64,000 nucleotides of DNA from Punica granatum. Taxonomy: Eukaryota > Streptophyta > Magnoliopsida > Myrtales > Lythraceae. The stretch lies in the NCBI RefSeq assembly GCF_007655135.1, contig NC_045128.1, positions 28,304,811-28,368,810 of the forward strand. The letters run 5' to 3'. Below, piece after piece: positions 31,896-46,897 of the stretch (position 1 is the stretch's first letter; every line of letters starts with the position of its first letter). The notes under the pieces are model-generated. The model was given only the letters and a program-made list of their open reading frames with translations. It was not told the DNA's origin and searched no databases. A program made the position numbers and the translations under genes.

Positions 31896-34520
31896 ACATC
31901 TCCTAATGTTGTACCCAACCCCTCCACATCTAGAGCAATGAGTTTGTCCATACTTTTTTGTTGCCTTGGAGGAGTTGCCAGAGTTGCTTGCCCTACCCTC
32001 AGATTGCCTTCTCTTTTGCCTTCTCAGATTGCCTTCTCTTTCACCAGTAATTAGTCCAATGTGCGGGACATAAGTGGCTCTCCATCATTCAGTAGAATAG
32101 TATGACTGAACATACTTCTCGAATTGTAAATTATTATAAGATATGCAAACAATAGCATGTGCACATAGTATCCCGATTAACTGCCACATTTTACAACTGA
32201 AAGTTCCAGCACCTAAATCTACGACCTTGCATTGGGGCATTTTCCATACTTAAAATTTGCAACCCTCTACATCACCAACCCATTCAAGGGTCCAATGTGA
32301 ATTATCTTTTCTAGACTTGTCTAGCCTACTCTGTGCTACTAGTCAAATTGGACCCACATTGCTATTTGCCCTCAATATGTGCTTATTCATCTTCCCCATC
32401 AAATAACATCTAATCTCTTCAAGCATCGTAATAATTGGCTTACTTCTGAACTTCACAATCTTCCAGTTAAACTGCTCACGAGCATTATTTAGTAGATTAT
32501 CATTCTTACGATAATCACTAAATCCAGCTTTGCTCCAAGCATCGGGTTTGAATCTCTTCAACCATGCCCATGCATCCTCATTCATTCTCTTCATTATCAT
32601 CATATTATGTTCAAACTCCACCATTGTGGTACTTCTTGCACATTTCCAGAGCTGTTTGGTTTGGTCCATGTTCTTGAATTTGCTGTAGAAGTTCCTCCAT
32701 ATGTGCAGCACACAATTCCTATGTGGATTACCAGAACATAGTTCCTCCAAAGCCAATTTCAAACCCTGCAAGAATCTTTATGATCAAATAATGTTCTAGT
32801 TTTAGTCAATATTAAAAAAATATAGTTAAATTGATAGGTACCTTTTGTTGATATGATATAAAGTTTCAACCATTCTTTCTATACTGTCCAATATCCCCAC
32901 ACAAATTTGTCAAAAACCAACTCCATGTATCCATACTTTCTTGCTGAACAGCAGCTACTGCAATCACGTAGAAATGGTGATTGCCATCTTGAGCAACAAT
33001 AGACAGTAACTGCCTTCCATAGTACCCCTTTAGAAAACACTCATCCAGCCCAATGAGAGGCCTGCACCTTGCTTTAAACCCCTGAACATTTGCATTGAAG
33101 CAAATGTATAGCCTATCAAATGTTGGTGGCAGCTCTAGAGTAGGTCTATGCACTTTCAAACCAAATGTAAAGTTAAGATTCCTCTTTCTAAGTTCCTCAC
33201 AATAGTCCCATAATTTTTTATATTGCAACTTCTCAGATCCCTTTATAATTTTTCTGGCCAACCTCTTTACTCTGTATATCTGATAGTAATCTACACGAAT
33301 ACCTCTATACCTTTTAAGCCACTCAAAAGCATAACGTGCTAACATTATTGGGTATGATCTTAATTCATCAAGAAGCTGAGCAGCCAACCACTTCTTATTA
33401 GCTTGCTTGTTCTTGGGCCCCCTAATACAAGTATGTGGCTCCACGAACTTCTTTACTTTGAAAGTCTTCACCTGATTACTCCAAGAACAGAAGATCTCCC
33501 ATTTGCACCCTTTTGATCTGCACTTTGCCCTAACACTTTCGTTGTCATTCTTCACAAACTTGAACACCCTTCCTATTGTTATATTATAATATGTCATAGC
33601 TTTCTTGAACATAGTTAAGTTTAGGAATAACATATGTATCTATGATTGAACCTCCCCGGTGGCCTTCTCATCAACTCGGGGTACTTTCTCAACTCCTCTT
33701 CACCCTTGTCATCATCAGAGATATATTTGTCCACTAACTCCTCTGAAATATAGTCTTCCTCTTCATCACTGGAAATGACCATATCGGCTGTTGTTGGTGA
33801 TAATATGACAAATATCTACTCCCCATTTTCAGAATCTGATCCATCACCAAAATTGATGCGGCAGAAAACCTGACAAGTTGGTATATGGAGAAAATTAGGT
33901 TTTGACAACCCTATTTCGAAGGAAACGGCCTCCGGAGCAAAACTTGCTGCTTTGCTATGAAATTTCGATATTTTAGGCTAATTCCATCGTTTAGGGCCTC
34001 AAACAGACAATTTTATGTTAATTAGGGTGTTTTTTTACAATTTTAGGAAAGTTTATTTCTTTTTATGCAATTTAGTTTTTTTAACCCTATTTAAGCTTTG
34101 TGTAAGCCCTAGGGCTGGAGGAGTTTTTTTTATTATTAATGAAAATTGGAGCTTTCGTGCTTTTTGCCCAATTCTCGGATTTGTTCGAGTTGGATGCCAA
34201 TTACCTAGGTATTCGAAGAATCAATAGAGAGTTGAAGGTCGTAGTTCTGGTATTCGTGCACGAATCAACGAGTCTGTGATAGATTATTCGCGTGTACGCT
34301 GCATCAGTTGGTATCAAAGCCGCGTTCGTTCTTGGATCAACGATATCGCCCAGAAGGAGGGATCATCAAAAATGCTCTTCTTCTTCACCCAAATGACCTT
34401 CAGCATCATCATTAAATATGCATTTTGGATCCCAGTAAACCCCTAAATCAACATGTTCAATATCTTCATACTCAAGATGATCCTCCTGCCCATCTAGATC
34501 ATATCCTTCAAGATTATCCT
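31896..34520 (-). pseudogene. mudrA-like MULE transposase pseudogene
   Basis: Transposases of this family cut and join DNA with a DDE catalytic domain. In order on the minus strand: acidic N-terminus (about 34520-34380 and 33840-33690, SSDEEEDYISEE); DNA-binding domain (33620-33480, FKKAMTYYNITIG, KCRSKGCKWE); MULE domain (33080-32880, PLIGLDECFLKGYYG); a 76-nt intron (32841-32766); second part (32765-32343); SWIM (about 32240-32150); zinc knuckle (31937-31896). Damage: a stop before NFIS (TGA near 32870), catalytic-motif Asp in FISD changed to Tyr, a stop at 32250-32252, SWIM first Cys replaced by Phe, and knuckle His replaced by Tyr. A TRIM at 33854-34368 splits the acidic region. Confidence 0.85.
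33854..34368 (+). mobile_element. TRIM with primer site and polypurine tract, inside the MULE
   Basis: A 453-bp LTR (33854-34306, TGATGCGG...GCATCA) is followed by gttggtatcaaagcc (34307-34321), matching the initiator-Met primer binding site. About 30 bp later comes a polypurine tract (agaaggaggga, 34352-34362), then only TCATCA. The element is flanked by aaaat on both sides (33849-33853 and 34369-34373). The second LTR has been reduced to its last bases. Confidence 0.75.
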
Positions 34521-35556
34521 GCCATCAACAACATATCCTCAAGATTATCCTCCTCACCAACCTCATCATCATTCCTTCATAAAACCAAACAATATAGTAA
34601 ATATAAACCTAATAATTCAGCTTGCAACAATTAAGACAAATCAGTGAAGACAACATTAGCAACAAAAGGTTGCAAAGCTCACATTTTGGAATGAAGAACA
34701 GCAGAGGAGACCGAATTGGACCAATTCAAAAATCCATCACCTCATACCAAATAGAAAGCATAAATAGATATATCAAGAGAGAGGGGCAAATGAGACTCAG
34801 ATGAAGTTCCATAGAAATGGAACACACAGACAATCAACAACTACTGCATCAAAACATTGCTACGGTCAGTTCCATAGAAGCTGGAGAAATGGCATTGAAC
34901 TATATCAGTAGCTACTGCATCAAAACATTGCTAGGGTGATTCATTCTCTTCAGCGATTCATGGCTCTTTTTTCCCGGTATTTGGTTCTCGGGTTCATTCC
35001 CAGTAACCTCAACTAACCAATAACAAACCATTCCATTTGTCCCGCAAAACCCCCCAAAAACAACCCAAAACCGCCCAAACGACAAACAATAAGGAATTGA
35101 ACTGAACTGCTGCCTATGTGCAACGCAGCAGAACAGCCTTCAAGCGCTCAAGGCAACTCTTGACGGGGGTTGATCCCAGGTACTGCTCACCAGAAAATGA
35201 CCAACAACCACGATTGCAACTTCGGAAGATCACGGGCGACACTCTCAATTGCAAAAATCTTGGGGCGTTTGGGTGAATTTGATGATTGGAGTGGAAGCAG
35301 GGAGCTCAATTAGGGTTTGATCGAATAGCAATTTGGAGTATAAAGCCTTTTACTTGAAGGACGACCAACTGTGGCAATTAACGGCGTTCAAAGGCACGTT
35401 CCGTCAAGGACCTGTGCTTTTTTCGAACGGAAGGACCAAATCGTTCTAACGTTTGAAACATCCGAACCAATTAGTACATAAAATATATTTCAGGGATGAA
35501 CTTTCCGTGAGGTGTATATTTCAGGGACCAAATTGTCAATGTTGTCTTTTTAATTT

Positions 35557-36018
35557 AAATTTTTAAAAAAATTGTAAAATAACTTTCCTTAAAAACTTAT
35601 TCTTTTTTCCATTAAATTTCAAAAAAAAATAAGTGGAAAATGTACATATTAATTGATAATTTAATTTTCAATAATATTAATTAATTTTATTTTTTTGTTA
35701 AACCAGAAATAATATCCGCAATTTATAATTTTAAACTTTAATTTTTAATAATAATAATTCAAGAATTTTAAATATTATATTTTTCTCAAAAGCGAAAATA
35801 AAATTAAAGAATATATTCATTTCAGTTTTTGAATATTGAAATATCTTGTAGGACCCCAATTGAAATGGGAATTGGGACCAATCAATGGAGGAGTGAGTCT
35901 CCATGCGACACCAAAGTGAGGCCCCCCAAAATGAGAAGGGGGACTCCCCATTGTGGACCCTCTAACGCTAATTCTCCAAGATACTAATTGGATTCTTCTT
36001 TTTTTTAGGAGTCTGTAT
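35557..36018. other. Distal flank of the MULE
   Basis: An AT-rich part (35557-35850) is followed by a GC-richer part (35855-35985: aggaccccaattgaaatggg, gtgaggccccccaaaatgag, gtggaccctctaacgc). The second part resembles the CTCCAATGG elements at 8043 and 48585. It may be the other half of an element that the MULE entered. Confidence 0.4.
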
Positions 36019-36180
36019 TGTCTGATAAATGCCCTGTCTTATGAATGGCTTTTTTAGCCAGGTTGGAAAATGAGCTAAATAAAACCAAATTTTCATTCAT
36101 CCACATCCTCTATATTCTCTCTGCTGCATAACACTAATTGATCCTCCTAGTCTTCCTAGATTCACCATTGGATTTTATAT
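36019..36180 (+). promoter_or_regulatory. Orphan MYB promoter copy (module C entry)
   Basis: It has the same arrangement as 8224-8395: tctgataaatgccctgtcttat, ttttcattcatccacatcc, tgatcctcctagtc and tagattcaccattggat. No MYB exons follow before the LTR-like element. 36181-37120 is the same spacer as 8396-9299, without a gene. Confidence 0.55.
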
Positions 36181-37125
36181 TATCTTTCTGATTGATATAC
36201 ACCATCCGTTAAGTGCATCATCTGTCAGAATATTCTAGCCTACGGGTGGATGTGGGTTGGCGAGGAATTTTCCTTTGTCTGGATATTATTTTATGAGGGA
36301 AAGGGAGGGGAGGGAAAGAGAGGTGAGGGAAGGGGAGGTAAATTTATTAGCCTATCCAAACAAAGAAAGTGTACCCCTTCCTTTCCTTCCATTTTTTGCA
36401 ACCCAAATATAGTGTAATCTTTATTCGACCCCACCAACAGTATGCAATCGGGATCTCCCAAATAAACTTCTAAGGATACAAAATGAAATAAATCCTATTG
36501 GAACTGTATGATCACATAATATTGTTCTAAATCTTCTGCAGTAGACCGAGAACAAGAGAGATTTGAAAGAGATGAGTAGAGAGGGGAGACAAGAGAGGAG
36601 AGGTGAGACGAGAGAAATTTTGGTGTGAATATTTCGCTTATACCTTCAAATGTGGGTTACATCAATTTTATAAAACAATTGTGTATCTCTTCGAAAAGAA
36701 ATGTCCATCCGGATTGTCAGTGATGACTTTACTCGCAATAGTTAATCTTTTTTTTTCCTTTCAGACATATTAATTAGTAATAATTCTCATCTCTCAAAAT
36801 TTAGAATAATATTTTTCAATTTTTACATATTTACCCCATTTTCCAATATTGTGATAACTATGGGTCAACTTCAATTAATGAAGTTTGAAAGTTCCCCAAC
36901 AATCATCCCCAACACACAATAACAAAACAAAGAATTGGAAGAAAATATATTCGACATGTAAATCTATTTTTTAAATATTATTTTCCTAAATTATTACCTA
37001 TTTAATAGTATTATTTATTATTATGTGGTATCCCGTGCATGTTCGCCTACTATATTATAGATCCTCTAAGAGCGTTTGCTTTGCTCAACCTTCTCTTTTC
37101 ATTACGGAAAATATCATAATACTTG

Positions 37126-39929
<2,804 letters not shown>

Positions 39930-40141
39930 TTTCATTACAGAAAAACCAAGCACTTTAATTGGGATGATTATCTTTGAAAATATCATAATGCTTGTAACCA
40001 TCTATGTGATAGACTTTCTCTCATTCAACTCAAAGCTCGAAGTTGTAGGGAGCGATTTTATATTTCACTTGATGTCCATTTCTGGCCAATAAAAATAACA
40101 AATAAACAAAATTCATGGACACTTTATATTATGTATAGCTG

Positions 40142-40552
40142 ACACACGAGTCCATCTCATATATATGTTGTCTGATAAGTGCAGAGTCCTATCAATTTTG
40201 GCATAATTTTCATTTCATCCACATTCCCTATATTGACACACAAGTCCATCTCATATATATGTTGTCTGATAAGTGCAGTGTCTTATCAATTTTGGCGTAA
40301 TTTTCATTTCATCCACATTCCCTATATTCTCTCAATCTCTTCTGCAGAATACCAGTTGTGATTTGGATCCTCCTAGTCCTCCTTAGATTCACCATTGGAT
40401 CGAATCTCCCGAAAATCTAGCTTGTGATGTTCTTCTCAGTCATATTCCACCGTATCCCTATATCCTCTCCCTCAAATTAATATTTCATAATCTTGATCTT
40501 TACGGATCCTAATTAACACTGTATATATAAATGTACCTACCACCTGAACCCA
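40142..40552 (+). promoter_or_regulatory. MYB2 promoter with a 94-bp tandem duplication
   Basis: The segment gacacacgagtccatctcat through cacattccctatatt occurs twice in a row (40142-40235 and 40236-40328). It is single in MYB1 and MYB3. The TATA box (tatatataa) is at 40522-40530. Any promoter elements in the segment, including tgataagtgcag, are doubled. Confidence 0.75.
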
Positions 40553-40648
40553 ATGGACATCCCGCAATACACACACACTCCCCATCATCATACATACCGA
40601 TTGATCGCTCGAGCATTCTCGACCGACTACTCCATCTTGAGATTATAA
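40553..40648 (+). CDS. uORF in the MYB2 leader (31 aa)
   Basis: The start codon at 40553 opens MDIPQYTHTPHHH...STDYSILRL and stops at 40646. It has the same length and position as in MYB1. The main ATG follows 42 bp after the stop. Confidence 0.45.
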   Translation: MDIPQYTHTPHHHTYRLIARAFSTDYSILRL

Positions 40649-40690
40649 TTGAGATCGAGTGCTAGCAGTTTTTCTTGGAAACACATAAAC

Positions 40691-43246
40691 ATGGACAACG
40701 ACATTGAAGTAAGCATCGGTCAGATGTTCGAGTCTGCACGTGCTGTCGCCGACGGTCGCATGTCTCTCTATGATTATCTGGATGGCTTAAACCACGACAA
40801 TAATACTCAGGACATGACTCTCGAGGATCTGCGGCATTCTCTGGACGAAGAATTACCAATCCCAGTAGCCGTTACCGAGGGTGAAGAAGCAGACCGCAGA
40901 CAGTCAGCTATCATCCCACCCTCAGGTGAGGCGGGCCAGAAGCGAAAGTGGAAGGAAGCAGTTGGCGATCTGGTGGACCAGAAGCCCGAGAGGAAGAAAA
41001 CGGTCTCCTGGACTGAGGATGATCACAAGTACGTAAGTCACGTAGTGATATTTTCTATTTTCTTCTAATATTGCCCGAGCGTTCTTTATATATTTATTCT
41101 CTTTTATTGCAAGGAATCGGCATAAAAGCACAGCTTAGATATTAATTACTAGTTCAGATACCGGGATAAAAAATGTGCATCTATTACTATTAGTCCATGG
41201 ACAATTTTGTTGCCCATTCTTCGGTATACATCAATCACTGGCTCTAATATAATAAATTCATATATATATATATATATATATATATCGATCCGTGCTTTGT
41301 GACAAATTAATATTTCTTGACAAGCAGGATATTCTTGCTGGGATTGCGCTACTTCGCTACCCTGCCAAAAAAATGGAAGAGTAGGAAATGGGAGATAATT
41401 TCGGCGTATTTCCTGCCGAATAAGAATACAAGCGAACTTGCAAGCCATGCCCAAAAGTACTTCAAACGGCAACAGCAAAAGGGAGAGAAGAAGAGGAAGA
41501 GCATCAACGACACAATCCTTCAAAAGGAGGATGAGGTCAGACTCAAGCAGTTGATCCGGGAAAACCTCAGAGCCCGGAAGCGGTCCCAACTATCCCAACG
41601 AGGGGAAGCCCCCACCGTGGTGCAGTCCCATGCCGGCCAGTTTCGTCAAGTCCCGGGAGCATCCTTTCCTGCAGAACAGAAGCACGAGGAACACCATCTT
41701 CATCAGATGCCCGGGATAGGGGTCCCAGCAGTCCCTAGGCTGAGCTTCGGTGCATGTGTTCAGACTCATCAGATGCAGCCCGCTCCGCCAGTCACTTGGA
41801 ACATGGCGCCAAATACACCCAATTGCACATCTTCAGGAGGAACTCCACAGATCCATCAGAGAACCAGCCATCCCGCGCCCGCCTCTGGTCTCAGCTGCGC
41901 CAATACAACACCGCATACACAATCCATCACGCAGGAGTTTCAGCCATCGCCCACTGCTCAACCAATGGTCCGGCCCCATCTCCCGCACAATACTATTAAT
42001 CTTCGTTAAAGATTATTCCAACTGATTATTATTATATGGAAAGCAGAAATTATGCTGTTGCAAGACCTTACTTTGAACCAAATGGAGTTTATGCTGTCAG
42101 TTTTGAGGATAAATTAGTTAATAAGTGATCCTGTTTGTTTGGACAGGTGCAACACCGTCTTAATCAGATGCTCGTGATGGCAGCTCCGGCTTTCTCCAGG
42201 CCGAGCTTCGATGTAGGTGGAGGACATACTCAGATGCAGCCCATGGCGCCAAACACACCCCATGCACATCTTCAGGAGGAACTCTATAGATCTGTCGGAG
42301 GACCCACTGCCCCTCACCCAGGTCTGGTCCCACCTGCACCTACTCAAGACCTTACACGATCCATCAGACCGGAGTTTCAGCCAGTGCCCGCTGTTCAACC
42401 AATGGTACAGCCTGCCATCCCACACCCGGCTCTTCAGTTTGGAGGACCTGCGCCACTCTTCAGATCCGTCGGTGGACCCGCCATCACACACCAGGCTCTG
42501 GTCCCACCTGCACCTATTCAAGAGCTTACACAATCCATCAGACCGGAGTTTCAGCCAGTGCCCACTGTTCTACCAATGGTACAGCCCCATCTCTTGCACA
42601 ACACGATTAATGTTCGTTAATTAGAAAGTATTTCAACTGATTATTATCATATGGAAAGCAGAAATTATGCTGTTGCAAGACCTTACTTTGAACCAAATGG
42701 ATTTTATGCTGTAAGTTTTGAGGATAAATTAGTTGATAAGTGATCGTTGTTTGTTGGACAGGCAGAACGCCATCTTAATGAGATGCTCGTGATGGCAGCC
42801 CCAGCAGACTCCAGGCCGAGCTTCGACGTATGTGGTCAGACTCAGATGCAGCCCATGCCGCCAAACACACCCCATGCACATCTTCAGGAGGAACTCTATA
42901 GATCTGTCGGAGGACCCACTGCCCCTCACCCAGGTCTGGTCCCACCTGCACCTACTCAAGACCTTACACAATCCATCAGACCGGAGTTTCAGCCAGTGGC
43001 CACTGTTCAACCAATGGTACGGCCCCATCTCCTGGACACAGTGCCACTACATTGATGCCGCCACTAATTGTTTGGGACGACTGTTCAATTCAGAGCTTCA
43101 ACATGTCCTGTGGTACCACCCCGATATCTCCAGTGGTTCAGTATCAACAAGTCCAACCATCCTTTTACGACGACCAGCATATGTGCAGCTTTTCAGACCA
43201 TGCCTACGCCAACAGCACCACTGAGGCGGAGCACCGGCGCATATGA
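40691..43246 (+). CDS. MYB2: SHAQKYF-type MYB-related transcription factor, best preserved copy
   Basis: Exons: 40691-41028, 41328-41967, 42147-42578, 42762-43016 and 43094-43246, all GT-AG. The frame is continuous and gives about 605 aa. It is the only copy with an intact SHAQKYF (ASHAQKYFKRQQ); the domain starts SWTEDDHK, then IFLLGLRYF and WEIISAYFLPNKN. It also has a 13-codon segment (GQFRQVPGASFPA, near residue 207) absent from MYB1 and MYB3. The Pro/Gln-rich repeats (QSIRPEFQPVPTVQPM) fill the C-terminal half. The last exon ends EAEHRRI. Expected role: sequence-specific DNA binding in the nucleus; targets are unknown. The LTR-like element ends about 600 bp upstream of the TATA box. Confidence 0.75.
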
Positions 43247-43633
43247 GAAACAGCCTGGCTGCTTGACCATATGGACTGTCTTCCATTAGACACAACTTCT
43301 TGCATGATTCAGGGGAATCGTTAATTCCTTTACATCTGCGTTTAGTAGAATGTCTTCTGTGAACTTAGAGATTCTTGTTACCTCTAATGACTAAAGTCGA
43401 TCAACTTTATCAATACTTTGGTCGAGATAATTAGCAAAATTGTTAGTATAACCTTTGAAAGATTCTCGAGGAGCAGAGATGCAGATTTTCTTCTGATGTT
43501 TACTGTTGATCCTTATGACTCAAACAATGATATTGTCAACAGGTCGGAAAATTTCCAACCTCGTGCCCTGTCTGGTTGGGGTTATGGAACACACTACATT
43601 TGAACGGGGTATCGTATATGGGCCAGGGGAGAA
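43247..43633. other. MYB2 3' flank
   Basis: This is the common 3' flank (gaaacagcctggctgc, catctgcgtttagtagaatg, cagatttt). No gene is seen. A 61-codon frame at 43418 is a shadow in the flank. Confidence 0.6.
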
Positions 43634-44079
43634 TGATGCGGTAGAAGAAGCGGCAAGTCGGTACCTAGAGAAAAATAGGTTCTGATGACCCTATTTCAAA
43701 GGAAACGGCCTCCGGAACAAAACTCACCGCCTTGCTGTGATTTTTCGATATTTAAAGCAAATTCCATTGATTAGGGCTTCAAACAGGCAATTTATGTTAT
43801 TTAAGACGTTTTTACAATTTTAGGAAAGTTTATGTTTTTTTGTGCAATTTAAGCGTTTTTAAGACATATTTAAGATTTGTACAACCCTAGGGCTGAAGGA
43901 GCTGAATTTCGGATTTATCAATAAAATTGTAGAGCTACCGTACTCCTTCTTCCAATCTCGGATTTGTTTTCGAGTTTGATGCCTATTTCTAGTATTCGCA
44001 GAATCAACAGGTGATAGAAGGTTGTTGTCTGGTATTCGTGCGCGAATCAACAGATCGCAATTTAGGTTCCGCTGCGTCA
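43634..44079 (+). mobile_element. TRIM-type solo LTR (module C)
   Basis: TGATGCGGTAG...CTGCGTCA, 446 bp, matching 3147-3591 with the same flanks. The insertion therefore occurred before modules A and C separated. Confidence 0.75.
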
Positions 44080-44219
44080 GTTTAGTACTGGAACCGACGG
44101 TTAATCTTAAACTAAATCAGTGTGGTTGCTTGAAAAAGAAGAAAAATTGTTTGTAATGCTTATAAGTTGGGTGGTCTTCTTATGTGACGTCACGCCAATA
44201 TAGGCATGGATGAGCTCAA

Positions 44220-44872
44220 TCTATATATGTATATATACTAATACTAACTATAAAAGTGCGTAGCTCATCAATTTATTTATTCACATTTCACTTCTTAAAA
44301 TACTTCTACATATATTTTAATATTCCCATAATACCCTCATATTTATTAAAGAGCCCATTCGCTTATCCCGCCACCATTTTGTCTCTTCTGATAACGTGCC
44401 GTCTCGCTATTAAAGTTATCTTCTCGCCCATCAACTCCTCACTCGGGTATATATATAAACTCATTTGTTCCTACTTTTTTTCTTTGTAAAGTAACCTATT
44501 TGGCTATTTCAGTTCGTTTTTTTTAATTACCATGCCGATCTATATCTATACGTCAAAAAAAAGAAAATGGCGCTTCTTACAGTTTTTTCAAACTTAGATT
44601 AGGCTATGGCAACCCATTGCATCCTTTTCGATAAATTTAAAATTTTCAATATCCTAACTAATCTCCCAATTTTTCTATCAGACCTTTTGCCTATTGCAAA
44701 AGTTATGTGAAACATAACTGTTCAAGGAAATGCCCCTAGGAAATCATTATATTTTCAAGTGATATTTGTATACCCAAAAGATTTTCCAAATATCGGTAGA
44801 ATTGGATCATATGGTTGTGCACGGTATTTAAATCATAACAGTCACCCAACATAAAAAAAAAAGGAAAAAGAA

Positions 44873-44935
<63 letters not shown>

Positions 44936-46897
44936 AAGAATTCTCTCCTTCAATGCCCAGCAAATTATCGAAATGGATTTTTCTTGTAACTGCGAGTCCC
45001 ATACTATTGATGGGTCTATCAAGACCATCACTGAGTGAGACCAAGAAAATAGAGTTGGATTATGCATCGCCTCAATTTTATTTTTTTTCTTTTTGGATAA
45101 GCCGGTGCAATGCCTCAATTTTAAAGCATGAATAGAGAATTTATGCATGCATCATTAAAATGGCTCTGATACCATTTGGTTTATTACTATTACTCTAATG
45201 TTGCACATATATGGTTTCAATAAGGTAATAGCTTTAATGCCCATGTTTTTGCATTTATATGTGGTGTGGAGGTTCAACTATTTGTCAAAGATGAATGATT
45301 ATATTAGCTCTCCTTCTTCTTCTTTTTTTGGTGAATAGCTCTCCTCTTTTTTCTTTTATTTTTTCCTTCAGTATCTTTGCATATCCACATTAATGGTTAG
45401 GGCTGGCAAAGGAAATGTCCATGGATATGGAAGTTGAGCAATCTGGCTGGCCAAAGGGGACAAAAGTAGCGAATTTTTATTAATGTTAATGTGAATTTTA
45501 TTATAAGAATTATTTATGCTGGAAAATCATTATAGACTATTTTGCGAATTTTTTGTTGTATGATTATTATGTGAATTTTGCATATTACGTATCTATACAT
45601 ATGTATATTTACACCTCATCAACTCTTCTCTCTCGGTCTCATTGAATTTATAAGCATTGAAAATATGTGATTATAAACGGTAGATATTTTTTAAAATTCT
45701 TTTAGTTCTATAAATAATTTTTTCCTCTCATTTCTTTTATTGCTTTATTCAATCATTATCGATATCGACAATATGATAAATGAACAAGAGACATGAAAGA
45801 CGTTGCACATGAGCAAAGGAGAAGGCCTACGGTGAGCTCTCGCGATTGAATGGAGCTCTATCATAATTCGGAATCGACTTTAAATATATATAATAGGTGT
45901 AAATTTTGCATATTACCTATATATATGTATGTATATATACACGTCATCAACTCTCCTCTCTAGGTCTCATTGAATTTAAAAGCATTGTAAATATGTGATT
46001 ATATATAATAGATAGGTTTTATAATTTTTTTTCATTCTATAAATAATTTATTTTCTCTCATTTCTTTTATTTCTTTATTTAATTGTTCTTGATTTCGAGA
46101 ATATAATAAATGAACAGGGAACAAGAAAGGACTTTGCACCACGAGCTGAGGGAAAGGCCAACGGTGAGCTCTCGCGATGGAACCGAGCTCTGTCATCAAT
46201 CGGAATCTACTTTAAATATATATATAATAGATATTGAATATTAGTTGTTTTTAAAAACCAATTATATGGTGGAATTTTCTTTAATTTTATTAAATATTTG
46301 TATCATTATTCCAATTTTACTCCTTACCAAAATATATTATATTATATTAGTTACAAGTGTGCCATCGTATTTCTTAATATTGACAAGAACATACCCTTTG
46401 ATCTTTTCTGTATAGGGCTTTTCTAATTAAATTAATATGTCAATTCTCAGATGACGTAGACCTACGCCTTATTAATTTTTGTAGTAAAAAAGTTTTGTTT
46501 GTGAGCAGTGTCGCATCACGATATTTCAATCCAAGAAATCGCTTGCACATACGAAAGTGCAAAATATAGTTACTAACTAACGGTACAAGAAGTAATTTTT
46601 TGAATATTTTAAATGTAATTTTACTCTGAATTAAATTAATTATTTTTAGTTTTGGTAACATACATTGTGCTCTATCTAAATAATAAATTATCAATTGATT
46701 TTACAGATTGATTAAGTAACTTATATTTATTGGTTTGCTACAGCAATCCAATTAATAAAATAATTAATCGTGTTATATATAATTATGTTTTTCTAATGAA
46801 ATTTAAATTTTGTATATATTTCTTAACATTTTATTTACAAGCATTTGCAACTCTATCAAGAAATTTTTCACTTGCAACGCACGTATAAATTCACTAG
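44220..46897 (+). mobile_element. Candidate non-autonomous Helitron (module C)
   Basis: The 5' TCTATATATGTATATATAC follows ctcaa and the 3' ATTCACTAG precedes T, as in module A. Between about 44346 and 44700 it differs from module A and resembles the module B/D spacer (atctatatctatacgtc, caacccattgcatcc). It therefore links the two module types. Confidence 0.5.

Larger units (their letters stand above)
28806..35546 (-). mobile_element. Mutator-like transposon (MULE), 6.74 kb
   Basis: The ends are inverted repeats of about 570 bp (28806-29380 and 34975-35546). Both begin GACAA, then ATTGACAATTTGGTCCC. They are flanked by a perfect 10-bp duplication tttttaattt (28796-28805 and 35547-35556), within the 8-11 bp typical of MULEs. 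Inside are a decayed mudrA-like transposase on the minus strand, a decayed GRF zinc-finger gene on the plus strand and a later TRIM insertion. The element is now non-autonomous. The left end recurs at 63155 with the same flank. Confidence 0.9.
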
